This document shows positions 45,703 through 57,329 of a DNA stretch of 64,000 nucleotides, piece by piece. Each line of letters begins with the position of its first letter. The first letter of the stretch is position 1. The notes beneath the pieces are model-generated. The model made no database searches. It was not told where the DNA came from and saw only the letters and a program-made list of their open reading frames with translations. The DNA comes from Xenoacremonium recifei (Eukaryota; Ascomycota; Sordariomycetes; Hypocreales; Nectriaceae): the NCBI GenBank assembly GCA_012184525.1, contig WOFQ01000039.1, forward strand, positions 124,001 through 188,000. The letters are read 5' to 3'. Position numbers and translations under genes: made by a program.

Positions 45703-47436
45703 GAGACCGACGAGGACGAAAACATAGATAACGCCTAATATTGTTGGCTAATATCGCCAACCACAACTCGTATATACAGCTGTTACCACAGCATACTTAC
45801 GGCCAGCTTCGCCTTGCTGCTGTATAGCGTGCTCGGTAGACAGCCTACGACGTATCCCTGGACAAACTACCATTCCTGTCCAATACGACGACCTCTTTTT
45901 TTCGCCTTGTTTTAACCACTGCGGGTTTTTTTTCTTTCCTGTCAGGCCGTTGCATAGCATGGACACTCCGGCATAATAGTTCTTCGGCATTAATGCTCAG
46001 CCCGCACATTCTCGGCCGTCTCGCATTATACTTATTGGTTGTACACACGCGCACAAACGGATACTGGAAAGATGGATTGATTTCTCGGAACTTCCATAGA
46101 CCAAGTTTGCATTTAGAAGGTCTTTTGATTTTCCTACAACGTGCATCCGGCTCGTCAGTGCTTCAATGAAGAAGCTGTTTGCACAAAGCCTTGTCCTGAA
46201 CGCATTGCTCGCTCTATCCACCTGGGTCAAGCTTGTTTATCATAGGGATGTTTGCCGAAGGGGTTCGGGAGGGTATGTTTGACGAATTGGGGAGTGGGAT
46301 CTGCTTTATGGCACAGCACTGCTTCTGCTCATGGCTCTAAGTTTGGTGCCTAAGTTTGGCTGCAGATTCAGTTTGGAATGGATGGGCGAACACTGAAGGT
46401 CTGATCTGAGACAGCAGTCAAGGGAAGGGAGTTGGGAGGATCCTAATCGGAGTCAAGAAATACAAAAACAGGGAGAAGGGCATGGTCGGATGGACGGACG
46501 GATGGAGTTGGCTGTACCTGTGTATTTTATTGTGCATACTTTGTATGAGGGCCTGTCAATATCTGTAGCAGATATACATATGCTTATTCTCTTGTGACTG
46601 CGTCTTTTTACTGTCCCATGAAGTTGCTATGTTGACGCAGTTCGCACGAAAATCCCCCATCTAAGTAGATGATAACTATCCTAATACTCCGTACCAGAAG
46701 AAGGGTTTGGGTGAGGTACAAGGGACATAGTTCTGCATCGGTGTTGGAGTTCAGATTCTGGTACATGTACGGAGCATGTAAGGGATCTGTAGTTCTGATA
46801 TCAAGGCTGTTAATCCTAGTACATGCTTAACGGGGCATGGCTTCCCATACGAATAGTAGGACTCATTCGAAAACATCCGTGTTTAGCAACGACAACCTTT
46901 TCCCCGCCTCTGGCAGACGACCAGACTGAGAGTAATTGGCCTGGAACCTCCTGAGAGAGCCAATTACTTATCAACACGGTGCCTAGCAATAAAATGCCGA
47001 GTAGGAAAACTAGAGGTATTCCTTGGGGTGAAGCTACCCTGGAGTGCTCAAAAGCAAAATGCGCTCTTGTTTGAAGGGATACGATAGAAAGGCAGATTAC
47101 TAGATTGCCCTGGGAATTACAGATCAGGTCCTATCCTTGCTTGGCATCATACAGATTGGGAATGTCTAATAGGTATAGGAATACTCTATTGTGGTCTTGG
47201 GGAATACTTGAACTCCTTCCCAGTCTTGCTCCTTTACAACCAGGACCAAAGAACAGCGAAAGCACTCCCTTGATTCAAAGCCCAACCCACTCCAATATGC
47301 CAAATCTTAATCGTGGTATGAAGAATGAACAACCCATGTACTCCTAAGACCCAGTCTGATGTGCACACACAACTACCCAACCGTTGTTTAAACGTGGTTT
47401 CATTACGCCGGTCCAACTCCCAATTGCAACACGTAC
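45703..47436. other. Convergent intergenic region, 1.7 kb
   Basis: This holds the 3' flanks of the coiled-coil and NIPA-type genes. No gene recognised. One TACTCCGTA 9-mer lies at 46685-46693 and a related GTACGGAGCA near 46767. Confidence 0.5.
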
Positions 47437-49088
47437 TCATACAGCGGAATCCCCGTCTGACCGACCGCTTTGTGGACGGCCGTCCTCTTGATCACTGTCC
47501 CGGAACGTTGCTGCCCAGGATGATGAAGCTTCGCCGGTGCTGGAACCTCCATAAGAAGGCTGTCGGCCGCGGTGCCGCCACCAGCGCAGTGTTAGAAGGC
47601 CGCTTAGCGAGTCGGAGACACTCGAGTCGCGATTTCGAGGGTGTCGCCGCGCTGTGAGGCCGGGGAAGCCTGTGCTTTTCCGCCGTCGGCGAGTAAATTT
47701 CCGCGGAGTTACTTCTGTACTTGGCCCGCCTTCCTCGGCGGCTGAGATACCGGACACCACCCTCCTAGGACTGGATAGCAGAGGTGTTGTCTCGGATCGA
47801 TTTGGCATAGTACTTGACCGTCGTCGAGTTATGGGTGGTAGAGATTCGTCCTGATCCTCCAGCTCTCCCCAAATCTCGGCTCGCTCCGACCAACGTGAAC
47901 TCCTCTTACGAGTCGGTGTTAGGGGGGTTTCGCCATTTGTTGTCGGGAATGTTTGATATGTCGATGGGACTTCTTCGTCCCCAATAGCGTGATCTGAGCC
48001 TAGGAGAGACTCTTCCTCCCCTTCAGTGTCCTCGACCAATCCAAGACCCGGAGCGAGCGACGACTGTCCTACGCCGGGCGTGTGCTGCTCGTCACTCAAC
48101 CGCCATGAGAGGGCAAGAACGCCGGATAGAAGAATGACCGTCCCAAGCGTGATGAGACACGCTCTAAGTGGTGAAATCAAGCTCGTCTGGTTAAAGTATA
48201 TCAACCCGTCTAGGATTGCAATGATGTTATAAACGCAGAAAACCAGGGGGTAAAGGACGGATGTAGAGACCAGCTTAAGGCCTCGGTGTAGATAGTAGAG
48301 CTGACAGAGTGCGAGAGCAACTAGAGCTAACACTATGGCCCATGACTGCCAATGCTTGAATTGATTGCTGCCTCCAATTGTCTTGATGACAAGCTCCACG
48401 GAGGACTTTGCGAACAAGAGAGCATGAGCAGACAGGTCGCCGCTGATGACGCCGTAAATGATTCCTCGAGCCAGGCGAAAGCGGCTATCGTGCGACAGAC
48501 TCGAGACGCTATTGACCACGTCGGTTATTATCGCGAGCGCAATGACAAAGAGCGCCTGTAGGATCATCCAGGCAATAAAGGGACCCCGGGCCAGCAACTC
48601 CAGGAGCTCCTTTAGATCGTGAGCCGGTGACGGGATGGCGCCAAAGATTGCGATCAAAATGGCGCCCGTTGTTACAAGCACAGTGCCGGAGAGCGACCAT
48701 CGCGTGAAGGGCTCGCTCAGGATGAGGCTTGCGCAGATGGAGTTGAAGACCAGGCCTGCGGCCTGCAGAGTTGAGAGCACGGGTAGCGGGAGTGTAGAGA
48801 TCTGTACTGTGCTTCCAAGCAGGTTGGCGACAATGAACATGCCCATGCCGAGTTGCCACCTCCGGCGTCGATATGGCGGTCGGCGGATGTCGTGCGGGCC
48901 CTTTTCGTCTTCGAGGATGTGCGATTTGCGCTGCAGCGTCAGGCCCAGACTCTGCACACTAGTCGAGAGCAATCCAACCAGGATGCCGAGCTGTGAGGAG
49001 GCCAGTTAGTGGACGTGGTGACAGGCCATGCGATGCCATGACTTACAGCTATGCTCCCTCCCGGAGAGATGCCGCCAAGCAACCCCAT
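47437..49088 (-). CDS. NIPA-family membrane transporter, probable magnesium transport (531 aa)
   Basis: Multi-pass membrane protein of the NIPA/DMT superfamily; animal relatives transport Mg2+. Minus-strand exons are 49088-49047 (14 codons) and 48990-47437, separated by a 56-nt intron (donor GTAAGT, branch CTAAC, acceptor CACAG) that joins PGGSIA to LGILVGLLS in frame. About nine hydrophobic helices follow: LGILVGLLSTSVQSLGLTLQ, GMGMFIVANLLGSTVQI, LQAAGLVFNSICASLIL, GTVLVTTGAILIAIFGAI, AWMILQALFVIALAII, SWAIVLALVALALCQL, LYPLVFCVYNIIAILDGLIY and ACLITLGTVILLSGVLALSW. The last 220 residues are a cytosolic, disordered Ser/Arg-rich tail, probably regulatory. It is divergent from the V-ATPase subunit E gene. 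The substrate is inferred from the family only. Confidence 0.85.
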
Positions 49089-49908
49089 TGCGCCCTCTCC
49101 AGGATCGCGGTCATCTGGCGGCAGAAGGATGTATGAAAAGCAGACTGGTGTCTATCTATAGCATGTGATTTCGAAGTGTTGGTCGTCGGCGAGAGAGAAT
49201 TCGTGGCAGCTGGGCGGTCGCGGGCGTTTGTTGAGGCGGCAGAGCAGACCGACCTTCGACGTCACAGCTTCCAGACGCCAGCTAGGGCGAGGCTGACGCT
49301 TCCAATTCCAGCCAGGGAGGGCGGAATGGCCAGCTGATTTCTCAAAAAAGCCAGACCGATGACGGCCGGCACCGGGAGCGAGCGAGCGCGGCGTTGCGAT
49401 CGAGAGGCGCGTCGGGGAGCGGCGGCGGGAAGCAGTAATTCGATACTATCGGTGTACGTCTGGAAGCTCCAAATAGTTGGTTGGGGGGGGACTCGACAGC
49501 AGCTGACTTGAGGCACGGAACACGAGACGGTCCCGCTGAGGGAATGGATGGAACTCCTATGACAGCTGTGGTGGAATCTGTGGCGGTGCGGTCACGTGTT
49601 GGTCATCTGAGAGGACGTCATGACAGCACCGAGCCACACGGCCCCCACTCAAGCCCCTGGGTGTCTGTGGCTTGCGCATGTTCGTGGCCGCTACGAGAGA
49701 GCCGACGACAGCTTGCTTGCTTGGTCCAGGCGTCACAGCGTCGCTTCCATCTGCATCAACCTCTCCCCGAATCCGTCGCCGCCCCTACGCCCCCCATCGC
49801 TGACTGGCTTCGCTCCTCGCTCCTAGCATCTATCTAGGGGATTTGCTTGCCCTACCGCCTCACTGTCCGAGTCACAATCCCCTCTGCCGAAAAGCCCGCC
49901 CGCCCGCC
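49089..49908. other. Divergent intergenic region (NIPA / V-ATPase subunit E)
   Basis: This is an 820-bp shared promoter region. The last 170 bases before the V-ATPase start codon are pyrimidine-rich. No gene recognised. Confidence 0.55.
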
Positions 49909-50723
49909 ATGTCGCAACACGCCTTGTCCGACCAGCAGGTACGCAATCCAGCAAAGACGCACCCCATCATCCGGAACCGCCAGCTGATAACTCTACAGGT
50001 CGACAATGAGCTCCGCAAGATGACGGCCTTCATCAAGCAGGAAGCCATGGAGAAGGCCCGCGAGATCGAGATCAAGGCCAACGAGGAGTTCGAGATCGAA
50101 AAGTCCAAGCTCGTCCGCCAGGAGACCGACGCCATCGACGGCCAGTACGAGAAGAAGTTCAAGCAGGCCACCATGTCGCAACAGATCACCCGCTCCACCG
50201 TCGCCAACAAGACCCGACTCAAGGTCCTCGGCGCCCGCCAGGAGCTGCTCGACAGCATATTCGAGGAGGCCCAGAAGAAGCTCGCCGACGGCGCAAAGGA
50301 CAAGGCCAAGTACCAGAAGGTGCTCAAGGGGCTCATCCTCGAGGGCTTCTACGCTATGAACGAGCCTGAGCTGGAGATCCGAGCGCGGAAGAAGGACAAC
50401 GATGTCGTCAAGAAGGCCATTGACGAGGCTGCCAAGGAATACAAGAAGCAGGTTGGCAAGGACGTCACGGCTACGATCCACGAGGACCACCCTCTACCTG
50501 ATGGAATGTAGGTGCCACATTGAAGACTTGGGCATGTCCCTTGATTGACTGCATGCTGACAATCGTCTCCAGCGCGGGTGGTGTAGTAATCGTCGGCGGC
50601 GGTGGAAAGATCGACATCAACAACACCTTCGAGGCTCGGTTGGAGCTTCTAGAAGATGCCGCCGCGCCTGCCATGCGTGCAGCTCTCTTCGGAAAGAACC
50701 CCAACCGCAAATACTACGATTAG
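49909..50723 (+). CDS. vma4: V-type ATPase subunit E (229 aa)
   Basis: Peripheral-stalk subunit of the vacuolar proton pump; with subunit G it links V1 to V0. Three exons: 49909-49938, 49999-50507 and 50573-50723, with introns of 60 and 65 nt, adding to 230 codons. The N-terminal half is the long charged helix of the family (MTAFIKQEAMEKAREIEIKA, EEFEIEKSKLVRQE). The C-terminal half contains the globular domain, ending with GIAGGVVIVGGGGKIDINN, formed across the second splice junction, then TFEARLELL and the terminal KNPNRKYYD. Length equals that of fungal and animal homologues (about 230 aa). A short first exon of ten codons is usual for this gene in filamentous fungi. It converges with the gene at 50972. 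Confidence 0.95.
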
Positions 50724-50971
50724 ACAAGCTACGACGGAAACCAGGAACCCATTGGGTCTATCTACACGATGGCTTCGTTCAGGGTTGGAGGGGGTGCATC
50801 ACAGGAGGAGGGAGGCATTTCCATGCCACAAAGACATGCATTGCTAATTGGTCCGCGCTTTGTAGCTTAGAGGCTGGGGCGATATTGTATTTCTCTATTT
50901 TTTTTGGGTTTCCGGAATTGGACTTGGCCCCTATTCTATCATGTGTCTCGTCATCGTGAAAGCCCATGTCT

Positions 50972-53082
50972 TCATTCACCTTTACAAACAATCGTATCTG
51001 CACCCACCGAGGGAGATGAGTCTTGCGACGGCGGGGAATCCTGAGATTCTCGGGCCTCGTGAAACTCCTGCGAGTCTGAGGATGCCGGAGACTTGATGGG
51101 TGTTGGTGATGTGCGGGAGTTGGGGGTTTTGGCGGGCACTTGGAGTCCTGAGGGGTTCGGATGCTCCAGGGCGTCTGATGGTTCTGGTGAACTTGATGGT
51201 GACAAAGATTGTCGAAATCCCTGGGGCTTCCTGAGGAAGTTCTTCATGTATTCCTGCTGCCGTGGCAAGAATGGATCTTCCTTCCGACGGTGAAAGTCGA
51301 AGATGCTCTTCGTTTCCTTGCTCCGCGTGCGCACTGAATGCTCAAGTCGGTTCTGCACCCATTCAAGGGCGTTCTTGGCTTCCGTCCGCGCCAGTTTCAT
51401 GCCCGAGTCGTTGATATTCCTCCAAACCCCTCTAAGACGTAGTGCAAGCTCATCAATCTCGGCGTTAAACTTCTTCTCATCCTCGGCGTCGTGAATGCCG
51501 AAAAACCCGCCATCGTCAACGCAAATATTTAGTAGTTGGATTGAGGCTCGCAGTTCTGGGAACTCGGTTTGGGGTCCCACCGCAAAGCCGCCGCGTCCTA
51601 CACAATCTATGATGCCTCTGATCGTAACTACGTTGTCGGGGTTATATCGACCAAGAGAGGGATCGTCAAACAAGAAGGCAACTGCAAGCCTGCGCCGTAG
51701 ATCATGTCCTGGATCTGATCTCGTCGGTAACGAAGCGAGTGCATGCATCCGTATGGACTGGGCCCTCGTAATGTTGTGTAGTAATGTACACGTATCAAAG
51801 CACTTTTCGGTCAGCATCTACAAGAAATCAAGACCTGAGAAGAACTTACAAATTCGTCCCAGATCGACCGTGGAACAGCGTCCAGTAGTGCTCCAATGGC
51901 CCTTTCGAATTCGTTGAGTAGATCAATGTTGTGGCTTATGATCCTATCCAAGGCCATTCGAAGCAACGTAGGTATGAGATAGTTGAGAGAACTTATGGAT
52001 AAGTGTGGGCTCATCGCTCCCAACATTCGAACGACGGACATCAGATTAGCCCAGTCTCGGATAGCATAGGGTTCATGAGTTTTCGAGACTGGCAGCACTG
52101 AGTCTTGTATGGTAAGATGATCAGCCGCACCCAACCTGAGAAATAGCTTTTCCAACCGCCCAGGAACCATGATTCGTGCGATGTCACGGGGACGAGTGTT
52201 GAGCAACAAGCGGTACTCCCTGCGAACAATCTCTGACCGTTCGATGCATAGTTCATCCAATACCCAGTTGAAGAGACTGTCCACTGGTTTTCCACGGTAC
52301 TTCTTGAAGACCATTATCGCAGACCCAGCCGTTGCACGCTGTCCTTGCAGGAAATGATCTTTTTGCTTGAGGATTTTCAAGGGGGTTTTGCTGAATTCTT
52401 TAGGAAAAGGAGTTGACTTGGGAGGAGTGTAATCAATGCGGAAGAAGCGATACTGAAGTGATGGTTGTCGCCCTTTTGTCCTTTGCACAGCTCTCATCAC
52501 CTTCTGTGCATCCTGACCATCCTTGTCTTTGACAATGTTCTCAAGGGTGTCTTGCGGCGACTTGGATGTGTCATCTTCTTCCTCGTCATTCTCGGGCTTG
52601 ACGGTGGTCTGAACTCTTGTCGAGCTTGCATGAGTGGCCGTATCCTTCTTTGCATCCTTCGCCAATAATTTCAGGTCAAACTTGTGCTTAGGAATTATGG
52701 CCAACGGTGATGAGTGAAACTCCACTGCCGTCCTCTTGGCCCTTGGGGTGACCAACGGGTTCTGAGGTGGGTGCGGTGATGGGACTCTCAAGGGCGGACG
52801 ATGCCGCCCCAGGATGGTGGACAGGTCTTCCAGTGACCCTTCCGACGAGGAGCTGAAGCCATCCTCATCATCCGAGTCCTTGATCTCGACATCTCGTTTG
52901 ACTGGTGTTTTGGATTTGACGGGGGTGGACTTGTGGCTTAACGGTGACGACGGCGGCAAGGGGCTCAGGGATCTAGTCTTTGAGCTCCTGGGTTCCTGTG
53001 ATAAAGTGGCGGGAGGCGTCTGAGAGCGCGTGACGGGCTTGAAAAAGCTCAAGATGTTCCCGTTCTTCGGTTTTTGAGACAT
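50972..53082 (-). CDS. Putative SMC5/6-associated (CANIN/SLF2-like) DNA-repair protein (687 aa)
   Basis: Minus-strand exons are 53082-51850 and 51802-50972. The 47-nt intron (donor GTAAGT, branch-like CTGAC, acceptor AAAAG) joins SIWDEF to CFDTC in frame. The N-terminus NILSFFKP (residues 9-16) resembles a degenerate PCNA-interacting (PIP) box with N in place of the usual Q. Residues 20-230 are disordered and phosphorylation-prone (TPVKRD, DSDDEDG). Residues about 230-560 are helical and ordered (LFNWVLDELCIERSEIVRREYRLLL; MLGAMSPHLSISSLNYLIPTLLRMALD; LRRRLAVAFLFDDPSLG). The tail is S/P-rich with SQ/DSQ motifs. The helical region reminds me of the CANIN domain of SLF2/Nse6-type proteins; this is pattern memory, not an alignment. 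The gene itself is well supported; the family call is tentative. Confidence 0.6.
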
Positions 53083-56000
53083 GACGATGAGGGCCGGTCT
53101 ATGCTGCTTTCCGTGTTCATGGCGTTGAGACCCTCATGTTCGCGGCGTTCAGTGGAGCAATCCTAGAAGATTGATGGCGACAGGGGTCTGGATAAGTGAA
53201 GCTTGTGTACGGAGTACGGAGTAGAGGACGCGTTGATTGGCGACGTGTCTTCGCGTTCGGGACAAAGAACTCAAGTGGCTGGCTTACATCATCATGCGCC
53301 AGGCGCAACAGAGCAAGTGTGGCGCCGCGACTTTCCAGAACGGGCAGGAAGTTCGGGAGTGGGTCAGTTCCGCCTCGACCCGCCAAAATGTTCTCCTCCA
53401 AAGTGTGAGCTTCTGAATGATACGAGAGATCTGCGAATTGCAAACATTTATCCAAGTGATTTGCAAAGCTTCGTATAAAGAGATTTCACGAGAATCCGTA
53501 ACTGGGATGTTTGTAGTCACGCAATTGCTCTGCGCCACCAGCAGCTTACGAATACAAACAAATTGTGCGATTACGCTTATGATCGCGAGGTAGCGAATGT
53601 TTGGCTCTCAAAACAAGGCAATTGCTTGTGGGAACCTTTTGTGAATGAGGGGGATATCACACGAGCATGAGCACTGTGGTCAACCGTTTGTTGCTTCACT
53701 TACTCCCTAATAATAATAAAGATCATTCGTTTTATAACTGGCCAACAGTCTCCCAAACACAGTCTCTCTGGGGTTGGTGACTGCCCACCGAGACTTACCT
53801 TGACACGGCTACATGAACTTAAGGCACTATAGCATCGAAGAACTATTGGGGCATGACCGAGAAGAAACTCCAAATCTTAGTTTCAGCAACTGCGAGATCA
53901 AGTCAATGTCGAAGAATGATTGGCATAACAAGGAAAGCCTGGTCCGCCTTCATCATTCTCTATGTAAGACCTGGTATGGAGACCGGAAGACGGCACTCGC
54001 TTATCCTGGGAGGGAGAGCAAGCCCTGGAGGTCTCTCCCCACGCTGTCATGCTAAATACTTACCTACAGACCGTAATTGGCAGAATATCTTCCGCTCACC
54101 GTACGGAGTAGACTTGATCAAACGGGTACTTCCAGGATGAGCGATCATTTGGGGGCCAGACACTGGTGTGTGAAAGCCGTTGTGAAGACATGCGTGTCGT
54201 TAAGATTATCTGCATAGCACAGCCACAGGGGCATGCGCTTTGCTGCAACGTTCTCCACGTCAACATCACCTCTAACGATATGCATTGAGGACGTTTCTAG
54301 AACCCCAGATGCATTATTATAGGACAGCCTTGCTGCTTGCAGCTTCGTTCAGCAGGGATCGGACCTAGGCCCAGTAGACCGTGCTCTGGAAATTTGGACC
54401 TGCACGCCAAGGGACCATCCCGCTCCATCGACCAGGGGTCTGACGGCGGGATTGACGAACTAGACAAAGAGGGCCGAGAAAAAGGGATGTTCGGCGACGG
54501 AGCGGGATTTGGCACTGCAATGTCGTGAGAACAAGGGGGTGGGGGAGAGCGGGACGGACGTTGAGTGCGTGGCAGCGCGACGTGTTGGAATTTCTTCTTT
54601 CGCGTGGGCGTGTCTGACAAGCATGTGTCTCAGACGCAAGACTTATCTTCCCCGGCGAAGGGAGCGAGGGGAGGTGGGCAACCAGATCTGATTAGACAGC
54701 AGCGATTTATGTAATGCAGCGGCCCGTCTCCGTGGAGGACCGGACACCACCAGAGTACAGAGTAATCGCTCACTCATAGGTACTCGACGGAGTTTGTATG
54801 GAGACTAATACGCCAAGTACGGTGACGAAGTCGATGCAGAGCTCCGCTAGCACCCGATCGCATACTCTGTATGTATGCCAGTGCGAGAAGCCCAGCCCAG
54901 CGCAGCACAGAACATGGGAGTCGAATGGGCGGGCACGACACACGCTTCGTCAGTAAGCCCCGAGAATCCGACGACGGAGGTAAAGGCGTTGTATCCGGGG
55001 CCCGGCCGCCCCGATGTCACCGAATCATGCGTGGGATTTGTTTCTAAGCACCCGGGTGCCGAAAGTCGTCCGTCGCGACGGTAATGAAGGAGCCTCTCGG
55101 ACCATGCGCAGACAAGCCCGCCAAAGCGGGAGTTTATTTGCAAAAGGGGTCTGAAGCATCGAGCATATGACTCCGTACTCCGAGATCGTGCGGCGGGCTT
55201 TGCTGCAGGCGGGCCATGGTAGACTCCGAGAGAGAAAGAGGAAGACATCGTTACGTGGGGCTGGGTTGGATCTTCAATCTCTCGACGAGGCGGGCGGGGG
55301 ATCTGTCTGGTCTGGTCTGGTGTGGCCACTCCACCGAGCAGGCCAATCACCCCCCTTCGAGGGCCGCGCATCGCCATCGGGGGCCGAAGAGGAGGTATCG
55401 TGGCTCCCGACTGGCGAACTTTGATTGTCCCGAAGGTTGTGATTTTCGAGGGTTCCCTTGTCATGCGGTGCGAGGCTTGTCAGAGGTTCGCTCGCCATTC
55501 AGTCTCTGACGCACCGTCCCGCCCGGGCGGTGCCCTGCTCTCGTAATCCCGTACAAATACGTACTCCGTACGTACTCCGTACAGAGTAGCGAGCTGTCGC
55601 ATCTTCAGCCCTGGGGGCCTGGCAGTGCGACCGGGTAGGAGGTTCCCAAGTCTCAGCTTGATGAACCCGTTGGGCGCAACGCTACTGAAACGGGGGGCTC
55701 GCTGGGCCAAGGGTCGATGGCCGTGACGCCAGCCAGCACTATCACCCATGATGACTGGCCCTGGCGAGGCGGCGCGCCGCTGTCAGCGTCGCCGCAACTG
55801 CGCTAGTCAGCGCCTCTCAGCTGGGCTTACTCCGTACATTGCAGGTACGAAAGTACGCGCAGAGACAACGAGGACACGATGCCAGCTGGGCTTGCGCTGT
55901 TTGGTTGGCCGCTACCTCCGTTGATGCCGGAGCTGGCTGACGGAGGAGTTTGATGAGATCAAATCCGCGGGCAGCACCGCCGGAGTGTGCGGAGGCGCAG

Positions 56001-57329
56001 ACGCTTGGAATTATCGAATTGCTTAGGCCTAGACGGGCTCGTACATCCCACCTGGGGAGCGTTTTGTTGTTGGAGTCGTTGCTGAGGAGCGGGAGCTGGC
56101 CAGGCCAGGCCGCGGCCAGGAGAGCCGCTTCCCCCTAGCAAGGGGGTCGGATAATTTTGGGAGAGCGAGCCAGATGCCACCAGGGGCCAGCGAGAATGCA
56201 TGCCAGCGCCGGGCTGTACCTCGACGATGCACGGGCGGGCATTGTTCAGCGAGAAGATGGGGGAGGGCGATCGAAGTACAGCCTCTCGTCGGCGTGTTGT
56301 AAGTCGAAGCGGAAAGATCTGGCATTGGTCGGGAGCGCGATAAGCTTACAGTGTTGACGGGTGCTTGCGCCTTCCCGCCCGTCCACGGCGTACAGGCACA
56401 GGCGGGTGCTATTCAGAGTAACACTCGCATCCAACCATCCATCCATCCCTTCCCTGTCAGACAAGGCTGTGCATCCCGTTATAGCGGGCGGCCACCTGCG
56501 TAATACCTGGTATTCCACTGTGCAAGATCGAGGACGGGAGCCAGACCTGACCCATGCGAAGGCGCACGGGTACGTACCTGCTGTAGAATTACCACCAGTC
56601 TGGGCCGCCGTGAATAATTCCCCATGCATGCAAAGAGAGAACGCGGCCGAAGCCCGAGAGCGAGCCCAGCCCAGCATTGCAGTCGCTGGCCGGATGCCCC
56701 GGGAACTAACGCCGCCGGCGGGGGACGTGCTGGGAGTGGACGCTGCAACGCCTCAGCGGCCTTCCTAACAGCCCGTCTACTAGTAGAGGGACATGCATCC
56801 CCACCCACCGGCCACCGTTTCCTTTGTAACTGTGGCCCAGCCCGCCTAAACTTCCACGCTGGACTGGAAGCCGCCATACGGAGAGCCCACTGTCTGGAGC
56901 TTTTTTCTCCCTCCAGCCCGTCCCGTCCTGTCCTCCTGCTTACACAACCTGGATCCTTCACCTCCGGTCCCCTTCTCGCCACGGTTCCCGGTGTTGTCGG
57001 TCCTTGCTTGTCTTCCTCACGACCGTTTCCCCTCCCTCACCCTCATTCCCTCTTTCAGGAACGACGACAAGCGTTTCTCTCGCTCGACGCGAAGACTCGC
57101 CCTTGGACAGCGGCCCGCTAGCGAACGGTTGCAACGGACCGCGACGACGACCATCAACGACGAAGACCATCGACGCTTTGATCGCGACGAAGCAGAGGCG
57201 TTCGTTGTCAAGGGGCGTTTGCCCAATTGCATTCACCCATACCCTCTGCGCAACAGCATATTCGCGGTGACATACCCAAACCTGGCTGCCAGCGAGGGGT
57301 TGATCGGGCGTTAGCCCGCGAACTGCACC
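53083..57329. other. Divergent intergenic region, 4.2 kb, with TACGGAGTA cluster
   Basis: No gene recognised between the putative repair gene and the P4-ATPase. Six exact copies of TACGGAGTA or its complement lie between 53208 and 55836. A CTGGT run is at 55305-55322. The final 450 bases are pyrimidine-rich leader-like sequence. Open frames up to about 205 codons have arbitrary composition. Confidence 0.55.
53208..53223 (+). repeat. Overlapping pair of TACGGAGTA motifs
   Basis: Two copies overlap by two bases (53208-53216 and 53215-53223). Further exact copies of this motif or its complement are at 54102-54110, 55562-55570, 55573-55581 and 55828-55836, and outside this stretch at 26971-26979 and 46685-46693. 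Confidence 0.85.
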
